Positions 1 through 11,948 of a stretch of DNA of 64,000 bases are shown here, in pieces. The notes under the pieces are model-generated. The model saw only the letters and a list, made by a program, of their open reading frames with translations, was not told where the DNA came from and made no database searches. The first letter of the stretch is position 1. Each line of letters begins with the position of its first letter. The DNA comes from Apiospora phragmitis (taxonomy: Eukaryota; Ascomycota; Sordariomycetes; Amphisphaeriales; Apiosporaceae): positions 6,758,001 through 6,822,000 of the forward strand of contig JAQQWL010000011.1 in the NCBI GenBank assembly GCA_038363925.1, written 5' to 3'. A program made the translations under genes and the position numbers.

Positions 1-731
1 GCGATGCTGCCCGCCATGGCGAAGGGCAGCGTCACGGCCGCCCCCACGATGCGCAGCGCCGTGCCGACCGGGAGCGCGATGGCGCTGCCGAGGGCGCCCA
101 TGCCCGCGGAGATATAGTTGCCCTTCTTGGCCTGGCCGCTGACGTTGCGGCCGATCTGCTTGGCCTGGGCGACCGTTTCCTTGCCGTACCGCTTCGGCAG
201 GTCACTGATCTTGCGACCCATATCCGCGGCATGCTGGATGGCCTGGTCGCCCACCTTGGCTGTCAGGAAAGCGTTGGTGGTTTTCACGAAGGACGTCCAT
301 GTGTTATTGGGGATTCCATAGCTCAAAAGTGATGGCGGGTATGCCTGTAGGAAAGGGGCTGTTTTGTCTGGGGAAGATTGTGGTATGGCAATGGGGCGCT
401 GACCGCCTGGAGGGGTTGGTGGACTGTATGACGGTGGTAACGCGTCGCCCGTGGGGAAATTGAAAGGTTCCGATGGTGTAAGACCTTGGCCCCCACTATC
501 TGACACCGTCGAACCAGCAAGTTCCGCAGCACTGGTAGAAGCTTGGGCAGAAGAAGAGGCACGATCTTGGTCGCCGTGATATGCAGGAAGCTCCGCTGGC
601 CCCGAAGAGGTATGGGCAAAAGAAGATGCGCCAGCTCGGTCGCTGACCGATGAAGGTCTGGCGACGGCCTCGTAGGCCGGCAAGGCTTCCTCGGCGGCCT
701 CCGCTTCTTTCGATTTCGTGCCGGGTGCCAT
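1..731 (-). CDS. Unknown protein with PPxY motif, 5' part (runs off the left edge)
   Basis: An open frame reads without a stop from an ATG at 731 to the window edge, giving 243 residues with no intron. The start is chosen because it is the first ATG of the frame and sits in a good context (ACC-ATG-GC). Residues 1-130 are low in complexity, rich in Ala, Ser, Pro and Glu, and hold LPAYE (17-21), LPAYH (49-52) and a PPSY motif (99-102). PPSY fits the PPxY pattern bound by WW domains, as in Nedd4-type ubiquitin ligases. Residues 140-205 look globular and basic. From about residue 208 there is a Gly/Ala-rich hydrophobic stretch that may be a membrane helix. I do not recognise the family. The C-terminus lies outside the window. 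A membrane-adaptor role is only a guess from the PPxY motif and the hydrophobic segment. Confidence 0.75.
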   Translation of the reverse strand, partial: MAPGTKSKEAEAAEEALPAYEAVARPSSVSDRAGASSFAHTSSGPAELPAYHGDQDRASSSAQASTSAAELAGSTVSDSGGQGLTPSEPFNFPTGDALPPSYSPPTPPGGQRPIAIPQSSPDKTAPFLQAYPPSLLSYGIPNNTWTSFVKTTNAFLTAKVGDQAIQHAADMGRKISDLPKRYGKETVAQAKQIGRNVSGQAKKGNYISAGMGALGSAIALPVGTALRIVGAAVTLPFAMAGSI

Positions 732-1215
732 GGTATAGACGAAACAGAATAGGGAAGGCAATGAATATGAATTGGAAGTCTAAGCCTTAAAACTGTAGGA
801 AAGAAGACGTGATTTCGAGCTCTGCTTGTAATAACGTGGAATTTAAGTCATTACCTCCATATGTAGGCGGGCGGCGTAGCAGACATATTTGGTTTGGTGG
901 CTGAGCCGAGCTAAGAGCATCATCCCGTTAGTGTCATTTCGCGGTTCGCGGAGGGTCTTGGCCGCAAGGGTGGCTCAGTTAACAAGCAACTGCATGGAGC
1001 ATCTCAGCTTACAATACGCATAGCTAGCAGAATGTAGTGACTCCAGGCTCTGATCGTGGAGTAATGATGGGTTTCCTCAACTTTTGGAGGTGCGACACAG
1101 TAAGCAAGCGACAGACACCAGATCAGGGTTTCATTTAATCTTCCATTGGTACAGAGTAGCAAAAACTGCTTCCTAATAATGTACAATTATCCATCAAGAA
1201 TGACTTTCAAGATCA
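732..1215. other. Intergenic, nothing recognised
   Basis: This is the upstream region of the gene ending at 731 and the downstream region of the small gene ending at 1216. Only short frames with no coding character are present. I see no RNA gene or repeat. Confidence 0.5.
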
Positions 1216-1552
1216 TCAATTTTTTCCAGGCATCAGTTTATCAATGGCCCTCTTGATCTTGGACCCGGACTTGGTAGCGCTGGTCTGAGACGACTCCTGT
1301 GGGTTCGTTGTTAGTCCTCCGCACTAGGCATCTTCCAACCTCCTGGAAATATCAGGTTCACCCAGAAGGAATTACTGATGCTCGTCTCTCAACGCCCTGC
1401 ATGAACTCTCGGTCAGCATCAATGGCCGAATCAGGCAGGCCACGCTTCGCAGCCGCCTCATGTTCTTGCTGCTCCTGTTCGACATGATGCATCCCGTCAT
1501 GGGCGGCCTTGATGGCGGGGTCAGGGAGACCGTGGCTGTCTGGAGACGACAT
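1216..1552 (-). CDS. Small two-exon hypothetical protein (85 aa)
   Basis: Exon 1 is 1376-1552 (59 codons). Exon 2 is 1216-1296 and ends in TGA. The 79-nt intron (1297-1375) starts GTAATT, has a good branch site (GGACTAACAA) and ends CACAG, and the join is in phase. The start at 1552 has the context ACC-ATG-TC; an in-frame ATG at 1624 would add 24 residues but is less likely. The product is hydrophilic and charged, with two related segments in tandem: GLPDPAIKAAHDGMHHVEQ and GLPDSAIDADREFMQGVER. Exon 2 is Ser/Thr-rich and ends in a basic tail (KIKRAIDKLMPGKN). There is no signal peptide or membrane segment. I do not recognise the family. The splice signals and the internal repeat are the main evidence that the gene is real. 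Confidence 0.6.
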
Positions 1553-2770
1553 GGTATACGGTTTTGGAAGCTTTCGTATCTGATAGAAGGGGTTTTCTGA
1601 TTTGAAAGGTGATATTTCACTCAAGCAGACCAGTCATGGAGACTGCGGAATTCAGCAGCGTACTTCGCGCGACTATATACCAGCTGATACCCCTCAGGAA
1701 GGACCTGTTCGGCTGTTCCCATAGCCCTCCTACGTCAACTTAATTTGGATTTGGATCGTGAGTAATGGTACTGCCATGATCTGATGTTCCAATTCGTCGA
1801 TGGTGTGAGCCAACTGCTCATTCAGACGTCATGCGGTGCTGATCCCGTTGGAGTATTGGAGAACACGAGGGGATAGCTCGACGAAGAGAACGAGTGTTAA
1901 GAGAAGACCGCCCGAGTCCAGATCTGCCAGAGTCGTAGAGATGTACCACCTGACTGCTTATCAACCAGTGTTACAGCTCATGTCTCTGCAATATCATTCG
2001 GTGCGGCTTGACGCAATCACCTCATCAGGACGTGAAAGGGGTGAAATGAAGGTTCTAGCCATTTTAATACCGAGGTAGCAGATTACCGGATCGCCAATCC
2101 AGGTCCATAATAGACATAGTGATAGATACTACGACATAGTGTTGTAGGACAAGTCGAGGCAAGTTCATACCAGAACAAGTCATCGATATGCACGTCTGCA
2201 AGGCCGCATTACAATTTGATAGGATTCCGCGCGTTCGAAAAAGTGGCTTCCCCGGTGGCGATTATGGAAGTCTTGAAGCACGCTTCCGAGTGCCGATCAT
2301 ACAGCGTCGGTATCAGGACTAGGACAATACTGGCGAGGTTATCATGAGATGTCAGGAGCACTCCATATCTTTTGGTGCGTGTGTTGATGGTGGACTGCCG
2401 ATAAGTTTACCTGAATGCGGGTGAGCTTTGGCCATCCATCTGCAGGTGTGCCAAGCTCAGCTACCCGGTAGTACTGATGGAGTCCAGCCACACGGAGAAT
2501 GGGGCGGTTCTGCCGGAGTAAACTCCTTCCAGAATGAGCCACCGAGACCAATTGAGGCCCGGTGTCTTGGGTAGATGGCTAAATCGAACAGCGCGACAGT
2601 TTCGGAGACGGGGTCGATGGCAAGTCGGTTTTCAACTTTGTCGGCACAACATGTCGAGCTTATGCGCTGCTAGCTAATTTACTCATTCTCTCATTCAAAT
2701 CATACCCGTTTTCAAGCGCCGACTGCGCATTTACAACCTCGCTGGCTCGAGGTAGCTAGCTTGTACAATA
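1553..2770. other. Intergenic, nothing recognised
   Basis: About 1.2 kb between two divergent genes. The short frames here, including one at 1836-2078, have no recognisable composition, splice signals or motifs. The interval must hold both upstream regions, but I cannot point to a specific element. Confidence 0.5.
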
Positions 2771-3893
2771 ATGCAGCATTCACAGCGCCCATCCTCAAGG
2801 GGGCATCTGCTCTACTTGCTGGTCCTTCAGCTGCTCTTCGCCTACACCATTGCCTACCAGACACTCTCTGACGATTTTCTGCGAAACCTGACACTGGCCG
2901 AATCCGATTTCGATATCCATAACCAAGAAGGCCTTCTCGCGCCTATCCTTATACCCCGAGTTTCCGGTACGCCCGGCCAGGCCAAGACGCAGCAGCACTT
3001 TGTCAACTTCTTCCGCAAGGAGCTGCCAGATTGGACCCTACTATGGCAGAACTCCACCGGGACGACGCCAGTGACTGGCGACAGGCAGATCCCCTTCTCG
3101 AATCTGATCGTTCGAAAAGAGCCGCCGTGGACGAAACCGGGGCAGGCCAACTATCTGACCTTGGTGGCGCATTACGATAGCAAGTTCAAGCCGGATAACT
3201 TCATCGGCGCGATCGATAGCGCGGTGCCGTGCGCCATTCTCATGCACATTGCGAGGTTCGTGGATAAGTACATGAAGCAGATGCACGAGGAAATGGTGGC
3301 TCTTGGCGAGCTGGGAGGCACTGTGCCAATGGATATGGGGCTGCAGATCATCTTCCTCGACGGAGAAGAAGCGTTCGGCCCGGCCTGGACGTCAACCGAC
3401 TCTCTTTACGGATCCAGGTCTCTTGCTGAGGAGTGGGAGCATACAATGAATCCAGCCTTGTCAAATTACCGAGATCCTTTGAACCAAATCAGCATTTTCG
3501 TGCTGCTCGATCTCTTGGGGTCCGCGAACCCCCGGATCCCGTCCTACTTCCTCCCCACGCACTGGGCGTACAAGAACATGGCGAGTGTCGAAGATCGGAT
3601 GCGGAAGCTGGGTCTACTCGAGACGAAACCAGCACGGCCGTTCCTCTACGAGGCGGGCAAAGTGCCCAATCAATTCACCAAAAGCTTCGTCGGGGATGAC
3701 CACGAACCGTTTATGAAACGTGGTGTTCCCATCTTACATCTTATTCCCCTCGAGCTTCCCCGATGTCTGGCATACTCTCCAGGATGATGGTGAGCACTTA
3801 GATATGCCAACTGTGAGGGATTGGTGCAAGATAGTAACGGCCTTTACGTTGGAATGGTTAGATATGATGGAAATAGTGCCAGAGCAGTCATGA
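2771..3893 (+). CDS. Glutaminyl-peptide cyclotransferase-like M28 family protein, one frameshift
   Basis: A single-exon gene starting at ATG 2771. Residues 13-28 form a hydrophobic N-terminal signal peptide or anchor, so the protein enters the secretory pathway. The M28 zinc-hydrolase fold is clear. AIDSAVPCA gives D149, LDGEEAF gives E199/E200, LLDLLG gives D247 and DDHEPF gives H311. These match the zinc ligands, the general base and the conserved aspartate of glutaminyl cyclases, which turn N-terminal Gln into pyroglutamate. The continuous frame runs only to 3787 and its last dozen residues are not family-like. Dropping one C from the CCCC at 3746-3749 restores a typical end: SSFPDVWHTL, then TVRDWCKIVTAFTLEWLDM, with a stop at 3891-3893 and about 373 residues in all. 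The insertion is either a consensus error or a recent mutation. The rest of the gene looks fully functional. Confidence 0.85.
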
Positions 3894-5070
3894 GCTCAGC
3901 TGGTTGTGTTTACGTTGCTCTACCTTTGATATGATACCATGAAATTCTAGTTCATCTACGAGCCCTCAATCTTATTCCTTCGCAACTCGTGATTATACTG
4001 ATCTTCGCAACAGGATGCTACAGTGGTTTGCAGAGGTGATGTCGGTACGTTGATTGAGTTATCCTTCACGCAAAGTCCAAGGGTAACAACACCGCGTGTG
4101 GCACACTCACACATAGCCGATAGTCCACTGTAGATTATTCGACCAGAAACACTCATGTAAGAAGATGTTCATCTTGGCCACATACGAGATCTACTTTTTA
4201 TGTTTATCTCTAATCCAAGCAAGTAGCAGCCATCTTCTGAGTTCAACAGTCGCCTGTAGTCAAGAGGTTGGCTGTCTTTACTATCACCAGGGGACATTCT
4301 CAGACAACTACCAAGAACCCATCGCGGTGTTGAGACAGCACCCAAGCACCGAGTACAAATTCCAGGCCTACCGAATGGAGTGTAACAGATAGAAATGACG
4401 TGGCCAGTCGACGAAGACCACAATGTAAGTAATTTAGTAAACATTGTAGTAAGTGGTTATAAAGCAAGGCACAAGCACCTCAGCTTATAGGGAACTGTAA
4501 ACTCCCCTGCTCAACGCATATCCCCTCGATCTTCAGTACTGCCAGATTGCCAACGCACGAAGCTCAGAATCTAAGGTCTTAACAGTAATCCGGCTCTTCC
4601 AAGAAGCCATCCAGAAAAGAGGTCTCAGCAACGTTTACAGCTTCAAGTGCTTTGTTTGTTCTGCACAAGTCACCGATCTTCCACCACTCGATCTTGAATA
4701 GTGTGACCAGGAAAGTGCATCATTGTAGCCAAGCTCTGGGCTTCAATTATTAGTACGACTTTAGGAGGAGCGCCCTTCAAGATGTCGGGAGGCTCTAGTA
4801 CGCCCAGCACACACGCTCCAAACATACAAGGCAGCTGGAGTGAGTATGTGCATGTATTTTCCTTGCTTTTCAGTACTGCAAAACGAATCTGTATTACTTT
4901 GCGCCGTGCGCATCTTTCCTCTCACTGTAGCTATAGGAGTGAGGACTATAGCGAGACGGGAGCCCGATTTAAAGAAAAAGCCCTTTGTCCTACATGCATA
5001 TAAGCTAAAGCACCCCCTCACGGGCCACCCCCTTACGGGCCACTTTACTGAGCTACCGTTACCCCTGTAA
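3894..5070. other. Intergenic up to the AT-rich block
   Basis: No convincing gene. A 15-bp unit (caccccctcacgggc) occurs twice in tandem at 5011-5040, just before the base composition falls to AT-rich at about 5070. Confidence 0.45.
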
Positions 5071-5575
5071 TTAAAGCTATTTCTACGGCTAGAATTGACG
5101 TAAATACACTATCTTTCGTTGTTTTTAATAATAATACAGTCCTCCGCCTCTGTGCTATCATCTTTTATAGCTTCTATAGCGTTGCGAGGCCCTCTTAGCA
5201 CTTCGACGTCGCTAGCTTCGTCCTCGTATACGACCATACTCTTTAGCCTCCGCTTAGCCCGGCGTATATTAGTTATACGAATAAATCGTTATCTTAATAT
5301 AATTCTTACTTTTTAACGTATTTTTATAGTTTTATTATTAAGTTTAGTTTAAAAATAATCGACTTAAGCTTTAAAATACACGATTTTATTAATATTTTAA
5401 TTTAAAGCTTTATTAATCTTTTTAATAAAGAGCCGTTAAGAGGATAATTTAAAAGTAGGGTTCGTAATAATTAATTTTTAACTGCTATTTCGTAATTCTT
5501 AGTTATTAAAAAGTATTTTAATAAGTATTAAAATTAATTCGGCAAGGAAATCGAGTATTAATTCTTTTTTAACTA
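5071..5575. other. Left margin of the AT-rich block, unassigned
   Basis: Unassigned sequence before the first Fot1-like element. At about 5135-5290 the minus strand reads as a charged, coding-looking tail (RRAKRRLKSMVVYEDEASD and onward), less mutated than its surroundings. It could be the end of another transposase, but no motif fixes the family. The rest is RIP-like AT sequence. Confidence 0.35.
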
Positions 5576-6026
5576 ATATATCTCATAAGCGAATGTCTCA
5601 CATAAGCGAATGTCCCACTTTTATAAATTTCTTTATAGCCTTAACTTTTTTTTATATTCTTTTACGTCTAAAAATACTATAACTTTAAAAAGAGAGTAAT
5701 ATAATTCTAGCGCTTTAAACGCTTTAAAAAAATTTAACTTTAAACGTATAAAAGGCTATATTAATTTATTACGTTTTATTAAAAACCTTATAATATAGAC
5801 GAAATAATTAACCTATACGACGTAAAATACTTACGAATTTTCGAAAGCTTTTAAATTTTAAAAAAGATGCGATTATTCGATATATTATTAATTTAAATAC
5901 GCGATCGTTTCCTCCCCGGCTAAATAATATAAAAGATATAACGAATCGATTATTTAATTTACGCGACGCGGAACGCGTCGGCATTAATTAAGCTTTTAAT
6001 TTTATACGATAATAACTAGACCTCCG
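5576..6026 (+). mobile_element. Fot1-like (pogo) DNA transposon copy 1, 5' part
   Basis: The terminal repeat is present with two tandem copies of the AAGCGAATGTC-type motif (about 5585-5617), followed by sequence collinear with copies 2 and 3 (10114 and 16410). The leftmost bases show RIP changes. A TA lies just outside at 5574-5575. The element stops at CTCCG (6022-6026), where a Gypsy LTR begins. Its continuation is at 22961, after the inserted retrotransposon, so this copy was split by that insertion. Confidence 0.8.
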
Positions 6027-6660
6027 TGTAACGAACGCTATTTAAGTTTTAAAAGAAACTTAATAAAGACGTACTAGGGTTTATATTAATAATACGAAAG
6101 AGTATCTAGACGTGCGATAAAAGCTTACTTTTATTAATATAATAAGTAATAGCTCGTAAAAACGAAGGTAATTAAAGTACGTAGATTTAAAGGTATTCGT
6201 AATAGTTTTATTAAAACTATTTATTTTATTAATAAATTAAAATTAATATTAAATTAATTATTAAAATAAAAAATACTTATATAAAATATATAAGGGACGT
6301 TTATTATTATATATTTAATTTCTTTTTTTATTAATTTATTAAGTTACTTAGCTTACCTTTATACTTTAGTAATCCTAGTGATCCTCTTATCGGTTAGATC
6401 ACCGGCTCACTTAGTCGCTCCTGGTGATCCTAATGATCCATTACGTGACGTTGTTTTTGCTGCTCCTTCGAGTCGTGTCCAGCCCGTTGTTATTCGGGAT
6501 GTCGTCGTGGTTATCGCGCGTTTTTATAGTATAGGTAAGTTTATATTAATATAGTTAGCGGCGCGGTCGGTGGCCGTAATATTATAGCCTAGGCGGGGTA
6601 TCGTAAATCCGGCCCGGTAATTTATAAGTTTTAGCCGTATAATTAGGTTAGGTTATAATA
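6027..6660 (-). repeat. Gypsy LTR, left end of composite
   Basis: It begins TGTAACGAACG and ends ggttataata, the reverse complement of the LTR ends seen at 23041 and 40476. A purine tract (read on the minus strand) adjoins it at 6661, as expected for the 3' LTR of a minus-strand element. Confidence 0.85.
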
Positions 6661-7017
6661 TTATTCTTTTTTTTTAGTTATTTTATTCTCGAAGCGTTAA
6701 GTTTTTTAAATATTTTTTACTCGTTTATTATATCGAAGCTTAATAAATTCTTTCTTTTTTTTTATTATATTTTATTATAATATTTATTTATTATATTAAA
6801 TCGAGTTAAAAAATTTATTCTTTATATAAAATTTAAAAAAATTAAATAACGTTATAATTTAATTACCCTTTTTAACGAATTTAATTTCAAAACTATACCG
6901 TACTCTTTTTATTTAAAAAAAAATAAAAGTATATTATATTAAATAATATCTTTCGCTATAAGGAATATATTCGCCGTAGTCGGTCTTACGATAATTTTAA
7001 TTTATTTATTTCCGCGA

Positions 7018-7290
7018 TGTCTCGGGTTATCGACGAGTCCCGCCGTCTACGCTTTAAAGAGCAGGCGGCTAGCGACTCTCTACGCGAGGCGAGCGCGGCT
7101 TTAAAAAGGGTTTACCGGGAGGCTTAAAGGGCTTTTTAACGCTTAGAGCGGATTCGGCAGCAGCGGAATTCTTTAGTAACGCGTGGCGTAGAGATAGCTA
7201 GGCGTGGTTTCCGTTTTTTAAACGAATTAGAGGCGGCCGAGCACGTTAAGTCCGAGATAGTTATCGAGGCGTAGTTTTTCGGGGCGTTTA
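7018..7290 (+). pseudogene. GC-rich antisense ORF island of Gypsy unit A
   Basis: This segment is strikingly richer in G and C than its surroundings and reads on the plus strand, opposite to pol. It begins at ATG 7018 as a charged, helical protein (MSRVIDESRRLRFKEQAAS, later RRGFRFLNELEAAEHVKSE). Two or three TAA/TAG codons stand where Gln is expected. It lies between the chromodomain end of pol and the 3' LTR. Units B and C have a different but similarly placed antisense frame. The function is unknown. A coiled-coil accessory protein of the retrotransposon is possible. Confidence 0.5.
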
Positions 7291-10113
7291 AAATAATAAA
7301 TTAAAACGTAATAAATTTTAACTTTATTTTTTTTTAAATTTCCGTAATTTTTTTATAATATTTATTTAATATTTTTTAAATTTTTAAATATTATTTTTTA
7401 ATAAGTAATTTTTTTATTAAATAAAGTATTAAAAGCTTTATTTAATTTGTTTTTATTAATAATTTTTTTAATTTTATATTTATATTAATTTATTATAATT
7501 TTTAATTATATATTAATTAAAATATTTTTAAAAATTAATTTAAATAAAATAATATAAAATATAAAATATATTCGTATTATTTAAAATAATAATAATTAAT
7601 AATTAATTTTTAAAATAATTTTTATAATTTTAAATAATTTAATCTTTTTAAAGTTTAATTTATTATTTAATTATTTAATTTTAATATTTCGTTATAAGAA
7701 ATATATTTTTCCTTCTTTTTTTAATATTAAGCCTTTTAATTTAATTTAATCGGCGTACCTTTTAATTCGTTATTAAAAAAAGGTAAGGTTTTATTATAAC
7801 GTAATTTAAATAGTTACGATTAATATTAGCTCTTTTTTTAAAGGTTTTTTAATAATTTTTAAATTATATCCGTAATTTATTCGAAATAATAATATACGTA
7901 TAGTTTCGTTATTCGCGTTATTATAAATAAATTAAACTATTAATAATAACTATACTTAGTTATTTTATTTATAATTAATATAATAACGTAGGTATTACTT
8001 TAAGGTTTAATTTATCCGCTCGATTTATTTATTTATTTAAAAATAATAAGTTATAAATAGCTTATATTTAATACTAAGTTATATTATAAATAATCTTTAA
8101 AATTTAACGGTAAATAACTTATCTTTATTAGAGATAATCGTTTCGAGTAGCCCGTACTAGCTAACGATTATTCGAAAAAATGTATATATTAAGTTATTAA
8201 TATTATTAAACTCTTTATATAATAAAAAGTAAGTATATTTTATAAGTTTATTTATAATTATTAAAATATTATCGTAATTAACCTTAATTAAAAGTTTTTT
8301 TAATAAAGGTAGTTTAATAACGAGATTAAGTATAATAATTTTTTACGCTTTATCTAGTAATAAAATCGGTTATAGTTCTCTGTATAATCGATGTCGAGCG
8401 GCCTTAGCCTTATTATAGAGGTCGTATTCGTCGATTACCTTAGTTACGATTAGTTTAAGGTTTTTATAATCGAATTATTTAGTAATTCGTTTCTAAGTCT
8501 TAAATACTCCTTGATATTTATATACAAGGTATTTATAAGTTTCTTTAGTAAAGTCTTTACGATACTATTTAAAAATATAGATCTTACCTCGGTAAAAAAT
8601 AAAGCCGTTATAGTCCTCGAAATAATCCTTAAAATAATCCGTAAAATCGGGGGTTTAATTAAATTGCCGAGACTTAGTAACTTATTTATTATTATATTAA
8701 ACGTAACTCGTAACGTTTAGTTATTTTAATAACGCGAGGTTATTATTTTACTCGTAAATAAAGATAGTTCGCGTTTCGGGTAGGACCTTTTTTTAATAGT
8801 TTAGTCGTTAGCTTAATACGTTAACGCGACTATTCTCGTTATTTTTTTAATAAATAATAATAAGGTTAAATTTGAAAAAGAATTTAAACTATTATATTTA
8901 TTATTTATTTAGTTTTTTAATAATAATAAATATTATAAAGTTCTTATAATCGGTATAAATTTTAATTAATTTTATTATTTCGTTAAAATAATATCTTTAT
9001 TTTTTATAAGTTTTAATAATAATTATTAACTTTTTATTATAAATTTAGTAATTAAGTTTTAATCCGTTAAATTTTTTTCGAAAAAAATACGATAGGGTAT
9101 AATTTTCCGTTATCGTTTCGTTAATTTAGTTACCCCTTAATCGTATAGTCCGATACATCGTTTCGATTTTAAAAAGTCTAGACAAATCTATTACGTAAAG
9201 TATTAATTCGTTAAAAATTCGCTTTTTATTATTATAAAAAGCCTTATCTTTTTTCTTCGTTTATCGAAATAATTCGTTTTTTTTTATTAAGTTCGTTCAA
9301 AGTATCGCTATTTTATTAAATCCGGGGATAAAAATCTAGTAATAATTAGCTAGTCTTAAAAAAGATCTAATTTCTATAACGCTTATAGGCGTAGGCTACT
9401 CTCTAACTACTAAAATTTTCGAAGGTTCTATTCGGATTTCGCCTAGGAATACTACGTATCTTACGAAAATAACGGACCGTTAGTAAAATTCGCTCTTTTT
9501 TAAATTAATTAATAAGTTAACGTCTTATAACTTTTAAAGTATTAATTTTATATACTCTCGGTATTATTTATTATTCTCGAAATAAATAAAGATATCGTCG
9601 AGATATATTATAACGAACTTATTAAGGTATTTTTATAAAATATAATTAACTATAAATTAAAAACTAGTTAATATATTAATTGAATTAAATAATATAGCTT
9701 AATATTCGAAATAATTATATTTAGTTCGGAACGCGGTTTTTTATTCCTTTCTTTTCTTAATTTAATTTAAGTTATATATATTAAAAAGGTTAAATATTAT
9801 AAAAATTTTAATATATAATAGTTTATTTTATAAATCGCCGATTAAAAGTAAGGGGTACCGGTTTTGAATAATAATTTCGTTAAGCTTTTAATAATTAATA
9901 AATATATGCTACTTAAGTTTCCCGTCTTTATTTTTTTTAAGACGAAGAGGATGAAGAAACTTATTAATAATATAAATAATTATATAACTCTTTTTTCGAG
10001 ATTTTCCGTAATATATTTTATTAAAGCTTATTTATACTCTTAATTAAGTTTATATATAAATATAAATAAAGGTTCTTTCTTATCCTTAAAGGGTATTTTA
10101 TAATCCTATCGTA

Positions 10114-11948
10114 ACGTATCCCATAAGCGAATATCCTACTTTTATAAATTTCTTTATAGCCTTAACCTTTTTTTATATTTTTTTACGTCCGAAAATGTTA
10201 TACTTTTAAAAAGAGAATAATATAATTCTAGCGCTTTAAAAAGATTTAATTTTAAATATATAAAAAGCTATATTAATTTATTACGTTTTATTAAAAACTT
10301 TATAGTATAGATAAAATAGTTAACCTGTATAACGCGAAATATTTACGAATTTTCGAAAGCTTTTAAATTTTTAAAAAAATGCGATTATTCGATATATTAT
10401 TAATTTAAATACGCGATCGTTTCCTCCTTAGTTAAGTAGTATAAAAGATATAGCGAATTGATTATTTAGTTTACGCGACGCGGGACGTGTCGGCGTTAAT
10501 TAGGCTTTTAATTTCGTATAACGATAATTAGACCTCCGGACGCGTTTTAACCGAAGAATCGATTATTAAAAAGTTCTTTATAAAGATTTCGACGCGTATT
10601 GCGCGTAGTTTATTTTTATACGGAATATAATTTATAAATACGAGATTTAAAAAAAGGATATTTATAACTTTGACGAAACCGGTTTTTTTATAAGTTAAAT
10701 TTCGTTCGAAATAATCGTAACCACCTTTAATCGATACGGAAAACTTAAAGTAATATAATAAAAGAATTAGGAATAGGTTATAATTATTTAGAGCGTCGGA
10801 TTATATGGTTACGCTATCCCTCCGTATATTATTTTTATCGGGAAAACGTACCTCTTTTCCTAGTATAAAAACAGCCTATTATCGAAGGACTAGGTGATCG
10901 TAGTTATTAAAAATAACTAAATTACGAATAAAAGAGGCGAGGACTAAATTCGATACTTTAATTAATATATTAAGTTTTATATAAAAAATCGTTATCGTTT
11001 TTTAGTTTTAAACGGCTACGAAAGTTATTACTTGATAACTTTCGAACTCTATTATAAAAAGAACTCGATTATTATATTTTATATACTTTTTTATTCGTTA
11101 TATAAACTTTAACCTTTTAATATCGGCTGTTTTTATATATTAAAAAGGGCGTATGAGAAAGAAATTAAATATTTTATACGAGCGTATATTATTTATATTT
11201 TAAAGAAAGACTTCTTATTAATGTTTTTAAAAGCGTTTTAAGCGATTTTTACCGTTTTAAATATACGAGGAAGCTTTTAAAAAATAAGACTCGTTTTGTA
11301 TAATCCGGAATATATTATTTTATAATTAGATATAAAACTATGTATTTTAATACCTTTAGGAATATTTTTTAGCCTATTTATTTCTTAAAAATTAAAAACT
11401 TTAAATAATTCGATTAAAGCTTAATTTTAAACCGAATACGTTCGAAACCGTATTATACGGTATTAAAATAACTTTTCGATATTTATTTTAATTAGTTTTA
11501 ATTAAATTATAAAAGTTATAATATATATTATATACCGAGTTACTTTTTTAAAAAGTAAAAACGCGATACTTCGAAAAATAAATAAAATATTTAACCGGCG
11601 CCGCCGTACGAAAAAGAAACGGCTATAAAATAGAGGATTATTTCGTATATAAATTAAAAAAGACCTATAGTTTTAAAAAGATATTAATAAATAGTTATAA
11701 AACGAATCGCGTTGGAAAAATAATTATACGAGGACGTTTAAGACACGCTTATAACGTTATAGAATTTACGGAGAGCCCGGGTATAATACGCGTACTTATT
11801 AAAATAATATAAAAGTATTTAAAGATAAGAATTCCGATTAATTTTAATATATTAAATACGTTATAATAAAATTAACTTATATTTTATTAAAAAGGGTATA
11901 AAAAAATAAGATATTCGCTTATATAGGATATTTGTTTATAGGATACGT
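10114..11948 (+). mobile_element. Fot1-like (pogo) DNA transposon copy 2, RIP-degraded
   Basis: 1,835 bp with about 45-nt inverted ends (ACGTATCCCATAAGCGAATA at the left, its complement at the right), flanked by TA on both sides (10112-10113, 11949-11950). The plus strand retains transposase motifs: a CENPB-like helix-turn-helix region near 10390-10560, NFDETGF at about 10666-10687 (first catalytic Asp of the DDE triad), and a LNGYES segment near 11020 where related proteins have LDGHxSH. Frames are broken by stops. Length, ends and TA target fit the Fot1/pogo branch of Tc1-mariner. It sits in Gypsy unit A, and unit B shows the empty site. Confidence 0.88.

Noticed and set aside
1836..2078. 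80-residue frame
   Set aside because: No splice signals, no motif, non-coding composition.
8511..8720. 69-residue plus-strand frame in the AT-rich block (also 19401-19607 and 28032-28286)
   Set aside because: These lie within Gypsy integrase/RNase H regions; the first two are collinear positions on the strand opposite to pol. They are chance or shadow frames in AT-rich DNA, not genes.
10114..11948. Possible CRISPR-like or direct-repeat array from the recurring AAGCGAATATCC motif
   Set aside because: The motif occurs only at the ends of three transposon copies, twice in tandem in each terminal repeat and inverted at the other end.
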